From the NCBI RefSeq assembly GCF_016894345.1, contig NZ_CP069798.1, positions 1,385,385 to 1,449,384 on the forward strand: a stretch of 64,000 nucleotides of DNA, read 5' to 3'. A program made the translations under genes and the position numbers. Positions 27,795-36,302 of this stretch are shown here, piece after piece. Position 1 is the stretch's first letter; each line of letters begins with the position of its first letter. A model generated the notes under the pieces. That model was not told the origin of the DNA, did no database searches, and saw only the letters and a program-made list of their open reading frames with translations. The DNA comes from Paralysiella testudinis (lineage in GTDB: Bacteria; Pseudomonadota; Gammaproteobacteria; Burkholderiales; Neisseriaceae).

Positions 27795-28766
27795 ATGCTG
27801 TGGGCGATATTGGCGGTGGTGGCGGGTTTGGGGGCTTTGGTGTGGAGTGCTGAGCGTTTTATTGAAGGTGCAGCGGCCACGGCGCGGCATTTTGGCATGT
27901 CGCCTTTGTTGATCGGCATGGTGATTGTGGGGTTTGGCACTTCGGCGCCGGAAATGGTGGTGTCGGTGCTGGCCGCAGTAGACGGCAGCCCCGGCATTGC
28001 ACTGGGCAATGCTTATGGCTCCAACATCACCAATATCGCGCTGATTTTGGGCGTTACCGCGCTGATTAGCCCGATTGCGGTGCAGCCGCAAATTGTGCGC
28101 CGTGAATTGCCGATTTTGTTGTTGGTAACAGTGCTGGCGGCTTGGCAGCTGGTTGATGGCGAACTCTCGCTGGCCGATGGTGCGGTGTTGCTGCTGGTGC
28201 TGGCGACGGTATTAACGTGGACAGTATTAAAGGGTTTGCGCGGCAAAGACAATATTGTGGTTGATGTGGCCGACGAGCTGGCCAATCCGGCCAGCCAGCC
28301 ATCATTAGGCTACTCGTTGTTCTGGTTGGTGTTGGGTTTGCTGGTGTTGGTGGCCAGCTCACGCTTGCTGGTGTGGGGCGCGGTAACCATTGCGCAAAGC
28401 TTAGGCGTGAGCGATTTGCTGATCGGCCTTACCGTGGTGGCGATTGGCACATCGTTGCCGGAACTGGCTTCGTCGGTGATGGCGGCGCGCAAAGGCGAGC
28501 ACGATATCGCCTTGGGCAATGTGATTGGCTCCAATTTGTTTAACACGCTGGCGGTGGTGGGCTTGGCGGCGGTGATTCATCCGATGTCGGTGGCCGCCGA
28601 AGTGCTGAGCCGTGATGTGTTGGTGATGGGACTGCTCACCGTGCTGCTGTTTGCCTTTGCTTGGTCGCGCAAGGGTCATGGCGGCCGCATTAACCGCTTT
28701 GAGGGCGGGGTGTTGCTGGCGGGGTATATCGGCTATACGGTGTATTTGCTGCAAACGGCGTTTTAA
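27795..28766 (+). CDS. calcium/sodium antiporter (CaCA family, YrbG-like)
   Basis: 323 aa with about ten membrane helices in two inverted halves. Each half carries an alpha-repeat: GFGTSAPEMVVS with GNAYGSNITNIALILG, and AIGTSLPELASS with GNVIGSNLFNTLAVVG. The family exchanges Ca2+ for Na+ or H+ across the inner membrane. It appears to be transcribed alone, between two hairpins. Confidence 0.92.
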   Translation: MLWAILAVVAGLGALVWSAERFIEGAAATARHFGMSPLLIGMVIVGFGTSAPEMVVSVLAAVDGSPGIALGNAYGSNITNIALILGVTALISPIAVQPQIVRRELPILLLVTVLAAWQLVDGELSLADGAVLLLVLATVLTWTVLKGLRGKDNIVVDVADELANPASQPSLGYSLFWLVLGLLVLVASSRLLVWGAVTIAQSLGVSDLLIGLTVVAIGTSLPELASSVMAARKGEHDIALGNVIGSNLFNTLAVVGLAAVIHPMSVAAEVLSRDVLVMGLLTVLLFAFAWSRKGHGGRINRFEGGVLLAGYIGYTVYLLQTAF

Positions 28767-28819
28767 TGATTGCGGCGGCAGGACTCTCGGGTTAATCAGC
28801 TAAACAATTCAGTATCAGT

Positions 28820-28856
28820 AAAGGCTGCCTGAAAACAAAATTTTCAGGCAGCCTTT
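28820..28856. terminator. DUS-pair terminator
   Basis: AAAGGCTGCCTGAAAA / TTTTCAGGCAGCCTTT, a 16-bp stem with a 5-nt loop between the converging antiporter and the gene at 28900. Confidence 0.8.
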
Positions 28857-28899
28857 GAGTGAATATGGTGACTGCGTCTGCTGTTGCAAAACAGGGCTT

Positions 28900-29373
28900 T
28901 TAAAACAGATTATCGAGCGTGTTTTTGGGTTTGGCTGCCGGCTTCTCGGCGGTTTTGTCGGTAGCGGCAGGCTTGGCTGCCGGAACATTAATCGGTTGCA
29001 GCGGTGTTTCAACAATATTGCTGCTGCCGGTTTTTAGGGCGGTTTCGGTGTTGGTGCCGGGTTTGGGTGTGGCAGCAGCAGGTGTGGTGGTGGTGGCCGG
29101 TGCTGAAGCGGTGGCGACAGCATTGTTTTTGCCCGGCACAAAGGTGGGCACGTTTTGCGATGCGCCCATTGGGGTGAGTACTTCAACTTGCTGTGTACTG
29201 CCGGCAGCAGGATTTGCCACCGGCGGGGCGATGCGGTTGAGTTCACGCCAAGCGCTGAACACAAAACCGGCCACCACCACAAACAATAAGGCCAGCAGTA
29301 TCCAAAATACTTTGGCGGTGGTGCTCATGCGTTTGCGGGTTGGTTTGGCGGAGGCTTTGCTGGCAGCGGTCAT
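28900..29373 (-). CDS. single-pass membrane protein of unknown function, Pro/Ala/Thr-rich
   Basis: 157 aa, not recognised. A basic N terminus (KASAKPTRKR) is followed by one membrane helix (about 22-43, AKVFWILLALLFVVVAGFVF). A long low-complexity Ala/Pro/Thr/Lys tail then runs to the C terminus and should lie in the periplasm. The last residues NTLDNLF resemble the LDSLF end of PBP1A in this window. It could be an envelope tether or a cell-division accessory; that is inference only. Confidence 0.6.
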   Translation of the reverse strand: MTAASKASAKPTRKRMSTTAKVFWILLALLFVVVAGFVFSAWRELNRIAPPVANPAAGSTQQVEVLTPMGASQNVPTFVPGKNNAVATASAPATTTTPAAATPKPGTNTETALKTGSSNIVETPLQPINVPAAKPAATDKTAEKPAAKPKNTLDNLF

Positions 29374-29429
29374 GTGGGTTCCTGGCTAAAACAAGGGTTT
29401 GAATAATTTAGCGGCGTGATTATACCCGA

Positions 29430-29464
29430 TTCAGGCAGCCTTGCGATTGAGCAGGCTGCCTGAA
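29430..29464. terminator. DUS-pair hairpin after dolP
   Basis: TTCAGGCAGCC / GGCTGCCTGAA in the opposite order to most pairs here, 13-nt loop. It lies just beyond the dolP stop. Confidence 0.55.
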
Positions 29465-29470
29465 AACGTT

Positions 29471-30082
29471 TTATGGCCGGGCAACAGGCTCAAATGTTTG
29501 GTAGAGCGTGACCACTTTTTTCACTCCGGCGGTGGTGCTCACCACTTGGGTGGCGGATTGCTGTTCAGTAGGAGTGAGTACGCCCATCACATAGGTAACG
29601 CCGTTGTAGGTAACCACTTTGACATGATTGGGCGACAAACCCGGTGCGTTGAGCAAGGTGGTGCGGGCTTTGGAGGTAATCCAAGCATCGTCGGTCACAT
29701 TCCACAAATTGCGGCCTTGTTGCGCCACTTCGATGTAGTTGTAGATGCGTTGTGCAGACGGTTGGGCGCGGGCAACGCGTTCAACAAAAGCCTTGTCTGC
29801 TTCGGTGGCCACCAAGCCGAGCAATACGAGCTGGCGGTTGTAGCTGATTACCGACAATTTCGGCTCGAATCCGGCGGTTTGGTTGTGGGCGCGCAAATGC
29901 GACAGGGCAGTTTCCTGAGTGCGCAATTCCATTACTTGGTCGTCGGCCTGAGCACCGGTGCTGCGTCGATCGGTGGCAGACAGGGTGCCTACGGCGGCGC
30001 CGCCGATTAAGGCGGGTACGCAGCCGCTTAAGGCGGTGGTGAGCGAAGCGGCCAGCAGCAGGGTGCAGAGGGGTTTTTTCAT
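29471..30082 (-). CDS. dolP: BON-domain outer-membrane lipoprotein DolP (YraP)
   Basis: 203 aa from the ATG at 30082 (MKKPLCTLLLAA); the open frame extends 138 bases upstream into the diaA end. Lipobox LSGC (Cys about 20) and two BON domains (LSVISYNRQLVLLGLVATE and VKVVTYNGVTYVMGVLTP). DolP supports outer-membrane integrity and BAM function; the neisserial relative is the vaccine-related antigen GNA2091. It sits downstream of diaA and yraN, a widely conserved order. Confidence 0.88.
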   Translation of the reverse strand: MKKPLCTLLLAASLTTALSGCVPALIGGAAVGTLSATDRRSTGAQADDQVMELRTQETALSHLRAHNQTAGFEPKLSVISYNRQLVLLGLVATEADKAFVERVARAQPSAQRIYNYIEVAQQGRNLWNVTDDAWITSKARTTLLNAPGLSPNHVKVVTYNGVTYVMGVLTPTEQQSATQVVSTTAGVKKVVTLYQTFEPVARP

Positions 30083-30147
30083 CGGTTTTTCCTGTGTGGA
30101 TACGGATAAAGGTTGGCCAGGCATGTTGAGACTGCCTGAACAAAAAT

Positions 30148-30735
30148 TCAAGCGGTGCCCAGCAGTAAGTGATCGATATGGTCGCACAAGGCGTGCATCA
30201 ATACCGTTTGCGCTTCCCATATCCGCATGGGGCGGTTATGGGGGATGTTCAGCAGCACATCCTGGTCGTGCAGGCGGGCGGCCAGCTCGCCGCCTATGCC
30301 GCCGGTAAAGGCGATTACCGCCATGCTGCGTTCGTGTGCGGCATCGACGGCGGCCAATAAGTTCGCTTCGTTGCCCAGCGCCGAAATCAACAATAACACA
30401 TCGTGTTGTTTGCCCAAGGCATGGATTTGCTTGGCAAACAGCTGCTCTGTGGGCGGGTGTTGCATTAAATGGGTGAGGATGGCGGCATTGTTGCACAAGG
30501 ATAAGGCCGCCAGCTCCATGCGCTCTTGCTCTAAGCGCAGCACCAGATGGGCACACAGGCTGTCGGCTAGGGCAGCGGCAAAACCGTTGCCGCACAATAA
30601 GAGCTTGCCGTCGTTCATCAGGGCACCCAGTAGGGTTTGCGCGGCGGCGGCGGTGGGCTCGGCCAGCACGGTTTGGCATTGTGCCAACAAGGCGGCGCTG
30701 TCGATAAAATGCTGTTCGATGTGGGTGCTGCTCAT
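30148..30735 (-). CDS. SIS-domain protein DiaA/GmhA-like
   Basis: 195 aa, one sugar-isomerase domain: KLLLCGNGFAAALADSLCAHLV, LISALGNEANLLAAVDAA and VIAFTGGIGGELA. In E. coli the neighbour of yraN and yraP is DiaA, a DnaA-binding initiation factor. Related GmhA makes heptose. The catalytic Glu/His set of GmhA is not evident, and the context supports DiaA. Confidence 0.78.
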   Translation of the reverse strand: MSSTHIEQHFIDSAALLAQCQTVLAEPTAAAAQTLLGALMNDGKLLLCGNGFAAALADSLCAHLVLRLEQERMELAALSLCNNAAILTHLMQHPPTEQLFAKQIHALGKQHDVLLLISALGNEANLLAAVDAAHERSMAVIAFTGGIGGELAARLHDQDVLLNIPHNRPMRIWEAQTVLMHALCDHIDHLLLGTA

Positions 30736-30744
30736 AAAACCTTA

Positions 30745-31089
30745 TCAACCTGTAATATTGGTGAGCCATTCGGGTGCTTGCCGGCCGTGAATCAAAACGG
30801 CATCAATGCGGCAAGGTTGGGTAATGCGGTGTTGCTGGATATAATACTCGGCACTGCGTTGCAGCCGCCCAAGCTTGGTGACGCCGATGCTGTGGGCGGC
30901 ACCGCCGTAGGCTTGGCTTTGGCGGTAGCGCACTTCCACAAACACCAAGGTGGCTTGGTGTTCGACAATCAGATCGATTTCGCCAAACGGACAATGCCAA
31001 TTGCGCACCCGCAAGCGGCAGCCTTGTTGTTGCAAAAAGCGCCATGCCGTTTCTTCGGCAGCGGCACCTTGCGGATGGTTTAAACGCAT
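30745..31089 (-). CDS. YraN-family (UPF0102) nuclease-fold protein
   Basis: 114 aa from the ATG at 31089 (MRLNHPQGAAAEETAWRFL). FGEIDLIVEHQATLVFVEVRYR carries the Asp/Glu-x-Lys-like core of the endonuclease-like fold, though the usual VEVK is VEVR here. Function unproven in most bacteria. It is upstream of diaA-dolP and divergent from rsmI, the conserved arrangement. Confidence 0.88.
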   Translation of the reverse strand: MRLNHPQGAAAEETAWRFLQQQGCRLRVRNWHCPFGEIDLIVEHQATLVFVEVRYRQSQAYGGAAHSIGVTKLGRLQRSAEYYIQQHRITQPCRIDAVLIHGRQAPEWLTNITG

Positions 31090-31188
31090 AAGCCCTCCGG
31101 GTATCGGGCGCTTGGTTTGCATGGTCTGTGGTATAGTGGCGCTGCTTTTCAGGCAGCCTATTGATCATACCGAACCGAGTATAAAACC

Positions 31189-32070
31189 GTGCAAACCCAT
31201 TACCAAAAAGCCCTTGGCCGCATTGTACCGCAAACCTTGTATGTGGTGGCCACGCCCATCGGCAATTTGTCCGACATCACTCTACACGCGCTGGCGGTGC
31301 TGGCTAAGGTGGATTTGATTTGTGCTGAAGACACGCGCGTAACGCAGCAGCTCTTGGCCGCTTACGGCATCCAAGGCAAGCTGCTCAGTGTGCGCGAGCA
31401 CAACGAGCAGCATATGGCCGATAAAGTGGTGGCGGCGCTGGCGGCAGGGCAGAGCGTGGCGCAGGTGTCGGATGCAGGCACGCCGGCGGTGTGCGATCCC
31501 GGTGCCAAGCTGGCTGCTCGCGTGCGCGAAGCCGGTTTTAAAGTGGTGCCGGTGGCCGGCCCCAGTGCGGTGATGGCGGCCTTAAGCGTGGCCGGGGTGA
31601 CGCAACCCGATTTTTACTTTGCCGGTTTTCTGTCGCCCAAAAGCGGCGAGCGCCAAAAACGGCTGGCGCAGTGGCAGGAAGCGGATTACCCGGTGGTGAT
31701 GTTTGAAGCGCCTCACCGCATTGCCGCCACCTTGGCCGAGATGGCGGCGCTGTATCCGCAGCGTACTTTGGTATTGGGGCGCGAAATCAGCAAAACGTTT
31801 GAAACCTTTTTATCCGGCAGCGTGGCGGAAATTCAGGCAGCCTTATTGGCTGATGCCAATCAAAACCGCGGCGAAATGGTGCTGGTGCTGCACGCTGCCG
31901 TGCGCCCCAAAGACGCTGCCTTGTCGGCGCAGGCGCAACACATTATGCAGATTTTAACTGCCGAGCTGCCCACCAAGCAGGCGGCGGTATTGGCGGCGCA
32001 AATCAGCGGTGAGAACAAAAAAGCATTGTATGATTGGGCGTTGGTGCAGAAGCAAGATAAAGGGAATTGA
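31189..32070 (+). CDS. rsmI: 16S rRNA (cytidine(1402)-2'-O)-methyltransferase
   Basis: 293 aa. It 2'-O-methylates C1402 in the ribosomal P site. Tetrapyrrole-methylase fold signatures: YVVATPIGNLSDIT, CAEDTRVT, SDAGTPAVCDPG, VPVAGPSAVMAALSVAG and GREISKTFETF. It is divergent from yraN, with an inverted uptake sequence in the intergenic space. Confidence 0.95.
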   Translation: MQTHYQKALGRIVPQTLYVVATPIGNLSDITLHALAVLAKVDLICAEDTRVTQQLLAAYGIQGKLLSVREHNEQHMADKVVAALAAGQSVAQVSDAGTPAVCDPGAKLAARVREAGFKVVPVAGPSAVMAALSVAGVTQPDFYFAGFLSPKSGERQKRLAQWQEADYPVVMFEAPHRIAATLAEMAALYPQRTLVLGREISKTFETFLSGSVAEIQAALLADANQNRGEMVLVLHAAVRPKDAALSAQAQHIMQILTAELPTKQAAVLAAQISGENKKALYDWALVQKQDKGN

Positions 32071-32276
32071 GCAGAACGCGATGGTATAGACGCAAAATGG
32101 ATTGGATGGCCACGCCGCGATGCTGTGGTGAACCAGCTCTTTACAATCAACACTCTTCTGGTGTTGTTTGTTTATTAAAATTTGATTTTAAAGAAAAAAT
32201 CTGAAACAATGCTTCGTGTCGGCAAACAATGCGGCCATTGGTTTATTTTGTTTACAACAGGATTTAAGGAGTGGAT

Positions 32277-32477
32277 ATGAGCATTGCCAAAATTATTGAA
32301 GTGAATGCCAGTAGTTCGGTGGGCTTTGAAGATGCTATTAAGAAAGGCATCGCCAAGGTATCTGAAACCGTGGATAATGTTCAAGGCGCTTGGGTTAAGG
32401 AACAAAAAGTGGTTGTAAAAGACGGCGCCATTGTGGAATACCGGGTTAACATGAGCATTACTTTTGTGGTTGCGTGA
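32277..32477 (+). CDS. dodecin, flavin-storage protein
   Basis: 66 aa from the ATG at 32277 with AAGGAG six bases upstream; a GTG two codons earlier is less likely. MSIAKIIEVNASSSVGFEDA, a central Trp that stacks flavin (VQGAWVKEQ) and VEYRVNMSITF match the dodecin beta-sheet and helix that assemble into hollow 12-mers binding FMN or CoA. Single gene with its own terminator. Confidence 0.92.
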   Translation: MSIAKIIEVNASSSVGFEDAIKKGIAKVSETVDNVQGAWVKEQKVVVKDGAIVEYRVNMSITFVVA

Positions 32478-32492
32478 TTGCAAGCCGCAAAT

Positions 32493-32524
32493 AAAAAAGC
32501 ACCGTTTAAATACGGTGCTTTTTT
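32493..32524 (+). terminator. dodecin terminator
   Basis: AAAAAAGCACCGT / ACGGTGCTTTTTT, a 13-bp stem with a 6-nt loop and T-run. It lies 11 bases before the 3' end of tRNA-Asp on the other strand. Confidence 0.9.
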
Positions 32525-32534
32525 ATTTGTTCTT

Positions 32535-32611
32535 TGGCGCGGCGGACGGGGCTCGAACCCGCGACCCCCGGCGTGACAGGCCGGTACTCTAACCAACTGA
32601 GCTACCACCGC
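32535..32611 (-). tRNA. tRNA-Asp (GUC)
   Basis: 77 nt including the encoded CCA. Acceptor GCGGTGG / CCGCCGC, D-arm AGCTCAGTTGG, anticodon loop CTGTCAC (GTC), T-arm GCGGGTTCGAGCCCCG. It is 34 bases from tRNA-Val on the same strand, so probably one transcript. Confidence 0.95.
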
Positions 32612-32645
32612 GCGTGTTTCTGTGCGCGGCACAAAAACGAAAACT

Positions 32646-32721
<76 letters not shown>

Positions 32722-32900
32722 GTACGTCTGAAGAAGCCGCTATTAAACCAGATGGCACTTTTATTGGCAAGTATTTCTGCGCAAAAATACTGCTGCTACG
32801 GATAAATTTCAGTTTTCAAATGAAATATAGTTGAGCTGAATGCTGGCAAAAGATACTGCTGCGCTGTAGATGGGCTTATGCAAGTTTAAAACAAAACATA

Positions 32901-32919
32901 ATACCAATTCTCTGAATTA
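32901..32919. repeat. displaced outer end of the older IS630 copy
   Basis: ATACCAATTCTCTGAATTA is a lone IS630-type terminal repeat. Joined across the inserted element to TAACATGCAATAG at 34045 (counting the duplicated TA once), it rebuilds an end almost identical to that of the intact copy. The intact copy therefore jumped into this end at a TA. Confidence 0.75.
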
Positions 32920-32920
32920 A

Positions 32921-34044
32921 TACCAATTCTCTAAATTAACATACAATAGACCAAGCCCTAGAGGTAATCGACCGAATCAATTCAAGTTGTACACGCAACC
33001 GATTCCAAGCCGCACAAGCAGCATCTACAATCGCATCATAACCATCAAAGCATCGGTTCGATAAATCATGCTGCTTTAAATACTGCCATATCTGTTCAGA
33101 CGGATTCAACTCCGGTGAATACGGCGGCAATTTCAGCATCGTCACGTTATGTAGGTTTAAATCGGCTTGATACCATAAAGCGCCATCCATAACCACCACT
33201 GCATGACGACCCTCCGGTACTTCCTTGCTGATATGCTGCATATGTAGCTGCATGGCTTGCTTATTCACATACGGCAATACCAAACCCACACTGTTGCCGC
33301 TTGAGGGGCAGAATGCCCCAAATAAGTAGGCAGACTCAAATTGCTGTTGGCGTACGACCCTCGGCCTTTGGCCGCAATAGTGCCAAACCCGGGTGATGGA
33401 TCCTTGCTGGCCGATACGGGTTTCATCTTGAAACCAGATGTCTACGTCAGACAGCTCAATGTGTTCAGGCAGCACTGTCCGAACATGGTTTACGAAGTTT
33501 TTTTAAAATCATCCATTGCCTGCTGATCCGCTTTGGGATGCCGGCTGCGGGCAGATACCCAGCTGATGCCGATGCGGGACAATAAGCCGTAAATGCCTTT
33601 CGGTGTGTAGTCGGTATTAAAGTCTTCCTTGGCAATACGGGCAATATCAACAGCAGTCAGCCTGCCGCCGCCCCTTTGCTGTTGTTGTTCTACAATGGCT
33701 TGCTTAAAGGCTTCGATGTCTTTTTCGGCCAACAGGCTTTTGCGGCCTCTGCCGGGTTTGTCGTAGATGCTGTCCAGCCCATACAGCCAATAGTGCTTTC
33801 TGATGACGCTGATGCTTTGTTGATGATAGCCGAAGGTTTGTGCAATGCTGTCTAAGCTGTGACTCAAGCTCAGTTGATGCAGCATCAACAATTTGATCCG
33901 CGCTCTCGGATTTGACTCTGTTTTGGACAGTTTCAAAAAATCATGATCGGTCAGCTGGTGTTTGCGGGGCGTTAGTTTGGGCATGGTGGTGTTTGGGGGA
34001 GTTTGGGCTTGGGTTCTATTGTATTGTATTTTGTAGAATTGGTA
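32921..34044 (-). mobile_element. IS630/mariner-type insertion sequence, complete copy
   Basis: 1.12 kb with roughly 30-bp imperfect terminal repeats: the left begins TACCAATTCTCTAAATTAAC, and the right, read inward, TACCAATTCTACAAAATACA; both then share ATACAATAGA. TA target duplication. It encodes one transposase in two frames. It is inserted in an older copy of the same element, whose remains lie at 32901-32919 and 34045-34368. Confidence 0.85.
32936..33984 (-). CDS. IS630-family transposase in two frames (-1 shift)
   Basis: The N-terminal frame (ATG 33984, MPKLTPRKHQLTDHD) holds two helix-turn-helix regions (LDSIAQTFGYHQQSISVIRK, LTAVDIARIAKE). It stops at 33490 after MDDFKK. The C-terminal frame carries the DDE domain: DIWFQDETRIG, VVVMDGALWYQADL and LPPYSPELNPSEQIWQ. 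The frames meet at a run of seven A after TTTT. A -1 slip there gives FKKNFVNHVRTVLPEHIEL, so programmed frameshifting or polymerase slippage is likely. Confidence 0.8.
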
Positions 34045-34368
34045 TAACATGCAATAGATCAAGCCCTAGAGGTAATCGACCGAATCAATTCAAGCTGTAC
34101 ACGCAACCGATTCCAAGCCACACAAGCAGCATCTACAATCGCATCATAACCATCAAAGCATCGGTTCGATAAATCATGCTGCTTTAGATATTGCCATATC
34201 TGTTCAGACGGATTCAACTCCGGTGAATACGGCGGCAATTTCAGCATCGTCACATTATGTAGGTTTAAATCGGCTTGATGCCATAAAGCGCCATCCATAA
34301 CAACCACTGCATGACGACCCTCCGGTACTTCCTTGCTGATATGCTGCATATGTAGCTGCATGGCTTGC
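34045..34368 (-). pseudogene. remnant of an older IS630 copy (transposase C-terminal third)
   Basis: Nearly identical to 32930-33255 of the complete copy, with a few substitutions (for example GALWHQAD for GALWYQAD). It encodes MQLHMQHISKEVPEGRHAVV to IRSITSRA. It is cut at 34368/34369 by the end of an IS3-type element, and the rest of the gene is absent. Confidence 0.85.
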
Positions 34369-35035
34369 TGAACCGCCCCGACGAAGCCTTCACCTGTGCC
34401 TGCCGCAGCCGCTCGGTGTAACGTATCGACAGATACCGGCTGCCTCGGTCACTGTGGTGGATAACCCCTTTCGGGCGCCGAGCATACAAAGCCTGCGCCA
34501 ATGCATCCATCACCATGTCGGTATCCATCCGCTGTGACACTTTCCAGCCGACAATACGCCGGGCAAAAACATCAATCACAAAGGCGGTGTATACAAAGCC
34601 CTGATGGGTGGTTACGTAGGTGAAATCCGCCACCCACAGCTGATTGGGACTCTCGGCGCTGAGCCGGCGTTTCACCCAATCACCTGCCCGTTGCAGTTGG
34701 GGGTCGCAAACCGTGGTGCGTTTGCCTTTGCCCCGCCACACACCCTGCATTTGATGCTTGCGCATCAGGCGCTCCACCGTACAGCGGGCAACGCGGTGAC
34801 CATCCCGTAACAAAGCCCTCCAGACTTTACGTGCACCATAGATTTGGCGGCTCTGTTGCCGGATGTTGCGGATAAGGATAAGCAAATGTTCATCTTTCAG
34901 GCAGCGTCGGCTGCGCTGTTGCGGATGTTGGGATTGCTGTTGATGGCGATAGTAGCTTGACGGGGCAATCGGCCGATAACGGCCAAGCGACCCGACCCCG
35001 TAAGCGGTTTTGTGGCGATTGATAAAGTCGACCAT
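34265..35035 (-). pseudogene. IS3-family transposase OrfB, truncated and fused to IS630 remnant
   Basis: It starts MVDFINRHKTAYGVGSLGRY at 35035. The HTH_21 region (IYGARKVWRALLRDGHRVAR) and the integrase core with QLWVADFTYVTTHQGFVY and GVIHHSDRGSRYLSI are present. Reading then crosses the IS end after VKASSG into out-of-frame IS630 sequence. The third catalytic acidic residue and the last 80 or so residues are missing, so the protein should be inactive. Confidence 0.82.
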
Positions 35036-35395
35036 TACTTGGGTTTGCGGTCGAGTTCCGCCCGGGCGAAAAAGCGGCAGCCAAGCGTAGGATTTCATTG
35101 GCGCGCTGTAATTCTTTATTCTCTTTTTCCAGTTGCTTGATGCGTCGGGCATCGTTAACGGCTTGGCCGTTATCGGCCATATCGGCTTCATGTCGTTTAA
35201 TTTAGCTGCGCAGGGTTTCGGGTGAACAGCCTATTTTGGTGGCGATGGCGACTATGTTCATCCATTGGGTTGGATATTCGCTGCGTTGCTCTTGTACCAG
35301 TCGAATGGCGCGTTGCTTTACTTCGGGTGCGTATTTGCTTTTCATGATGAGATTCTCTCAGAAAGTTGTGTCTCCTGGAATCTCGGGGCGGTTCA
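34369..35395 (-). mobile_element. IS3-family element, internally deleted
   Basis: Bounded by inverted TGAACCGCCCCGA at 34369 and 35395. At 1027 bp it is about 200 bp short for the family. The left repeat matches for only 13 bp before running directly into orfB, so the 3' part of orfB was deleted. No target duplication joins the flanks (GCTTGC left, ATGTTG right), and the left flank is the IS630 remnant. That suggests a secondary rearrangement. Confidence 0.78.
35202..35345 (-). pseudogene. IS3-family OrfA with premature stop
   Basis: MKSKYAPEVKQRAIRLVQEQ onward is an OrfA helix-turn-helix (MNIVAIATKIGCSPETLRS). An in-frame TAA at 35202 replaces the usual Trp codon. The same frame continues after it with IKRHEADMADNGQAVNDARR and a leucine-zipper-like KQLEKENKELQRANEILRL. 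OrfA is therefore disabled. Confidence 0.75.
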
Positions 35396-35406
35396 ATGTT
35401 GTAAAT

Positions 35407-35439
35407 AAAAGCCGTATGATTGTGCATCATACGGCTTTT
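35407..35439. terminator. terminator of the cheA-cheY-cheX-like operon
   Basis: AAAAGCCGTATGAT / ATCATACGGCTTTT, a 14-bp perfect stem with a 5-nt loop, just past the cheX-like stop. T-rich on both strands. Confidence 0.9.
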
Positions 35440-35445
35440 TGTAGG

Positions 35446-35904
35446 CTAATTCAGCTTTTTGCGCAGCGCCACCACAATAGAGGCTTTGCGTTCACACCAT
35501 TCAACCGGAATCACATATGAGCGGTCTTTGCGGGGTAGGGTGATTTCATCGGGGGCGCCTTTAATTACAAAAGGCACTGAAATATCAAAATTCTCGCCAA
35601 ATTCACTGCGGGCATTACCTGAAATGGTATTGGCTACCTCGCCCACCAAGTCAATCATATTGGCTTCGCTCAAATCGCGTTCGCCCAACATCACCAGCAT
35701 GCGCTCCAGCAAATCCTTGGGGGCGGTAAAGTATACAATGCCCTCGCTGATGCCGGAAATACCGATAATGCCGGTATAGTCTTTGGCCGCAGGGTGGGTG
35801 TTTTCCACCAAGTAGGGCGTGCCAACGGTGATTTCATTTTTGCTGATTTGTTGGAAATAGTTATTAACACCGTTAATAAATACCTGTAATTGTTCTTCAG
35901 TCAC
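35446..35904 (-). CDS. CheX-like phosphatase domain protein
   Basis: 152 aa. The CheX/CheC-type fold is recognised by GIIGISGISEGIVYFTAPKDLLERML and by the ExxN catalytic pair, Glu89 and Asn92 in GEVANTISGNAR. CheX enzymes dephosphorylate CheY-P. It is last of three genes, 15 bases after the response regulator, with a strong terminator behind it. Its likely substrate is the neighbouring CheY-like protein. Confidence 0.85.
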   Translation of the reverse strand: MTEEQLQVFINGVNNYFQQISKNEITVGTPYLVENTHPAAKDYTGIIGISGISEGIVYFTAPKDLLERMLVMLGERDLSEANMIDLVGEVANTISGNARSEFGENFDISVPFVIKGAPDEITLPRKDRSYVIPVEWCERKASIVVALRKKLN

Positions 35905-35919
35905 AACATTATCCTTACT

Positions 35920-36279
35920 TTAGTTTTCAATAATTTCGGTTAAGGCTTCATTCAGTGCTTCATCACTGAACGGCTTGTAAACAAAACCGCGTGCACCCAG
36001 CTCAATGGCTTTAATGCCGGTGGCTTTGTCGGATAGGGCGGAAATCACTAAGATATTGACTTCCGGGTCCAGCTCCATGAGTTCATTGATGCATTTTAAG
36101 CCATCCATCTTCGGCATGGTTAAATCCATGGTGACCACATCGGGGCGAAGTTCGCTATAAAAACGCAGCGCTTCTTCGCCATTTTGGGCGGTGGCCACAA
36201 CTTCAAAGTGGCCGGCGCACGCCCGCTGGATTTTACTTCGGATAACGTTGGAGTCATCCACAATCATAATGGTTTTCAT
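35920..36279 (-). CDS. CheY-like stand-alone response regulator
   Basis: 119 aa from the ATG at 36279 (MKTIMIVDDSNVIRSK); the frame is open 27 bases earlier. A receiver domain only. Acidic pair DD at 8-9, phospho-acceptor Asp52 in VTMDLTMPKMDG, Ser80/Ala81 in VISAL and Lys102 in YKPF. No output domain, so it acts by protein contact. It starts 23 bases after the kinase stop. Confidence 0.92.
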   Translation of the reverse strand: MKTIMIVDDSNVIRSKIQRACAGHFEVVATAQNGEEALRFYSELRPDVVTMDLTMPKMDGLKCINELMELDPEVNILVISALSDKATGIKAIELGARGFVYKPFSDEALNEALTEIIEN

Positions 36280-36302
36280 ATTTTTGCTTATTCCCTTGCT
36301 AA

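Noticed and set aside
32722..32900. gene between tRNA-Val and the IS630 cluster
   Set aside because: Only a chance 70-codon ORF reading through the tRNA; no ribosome site and no similarity.
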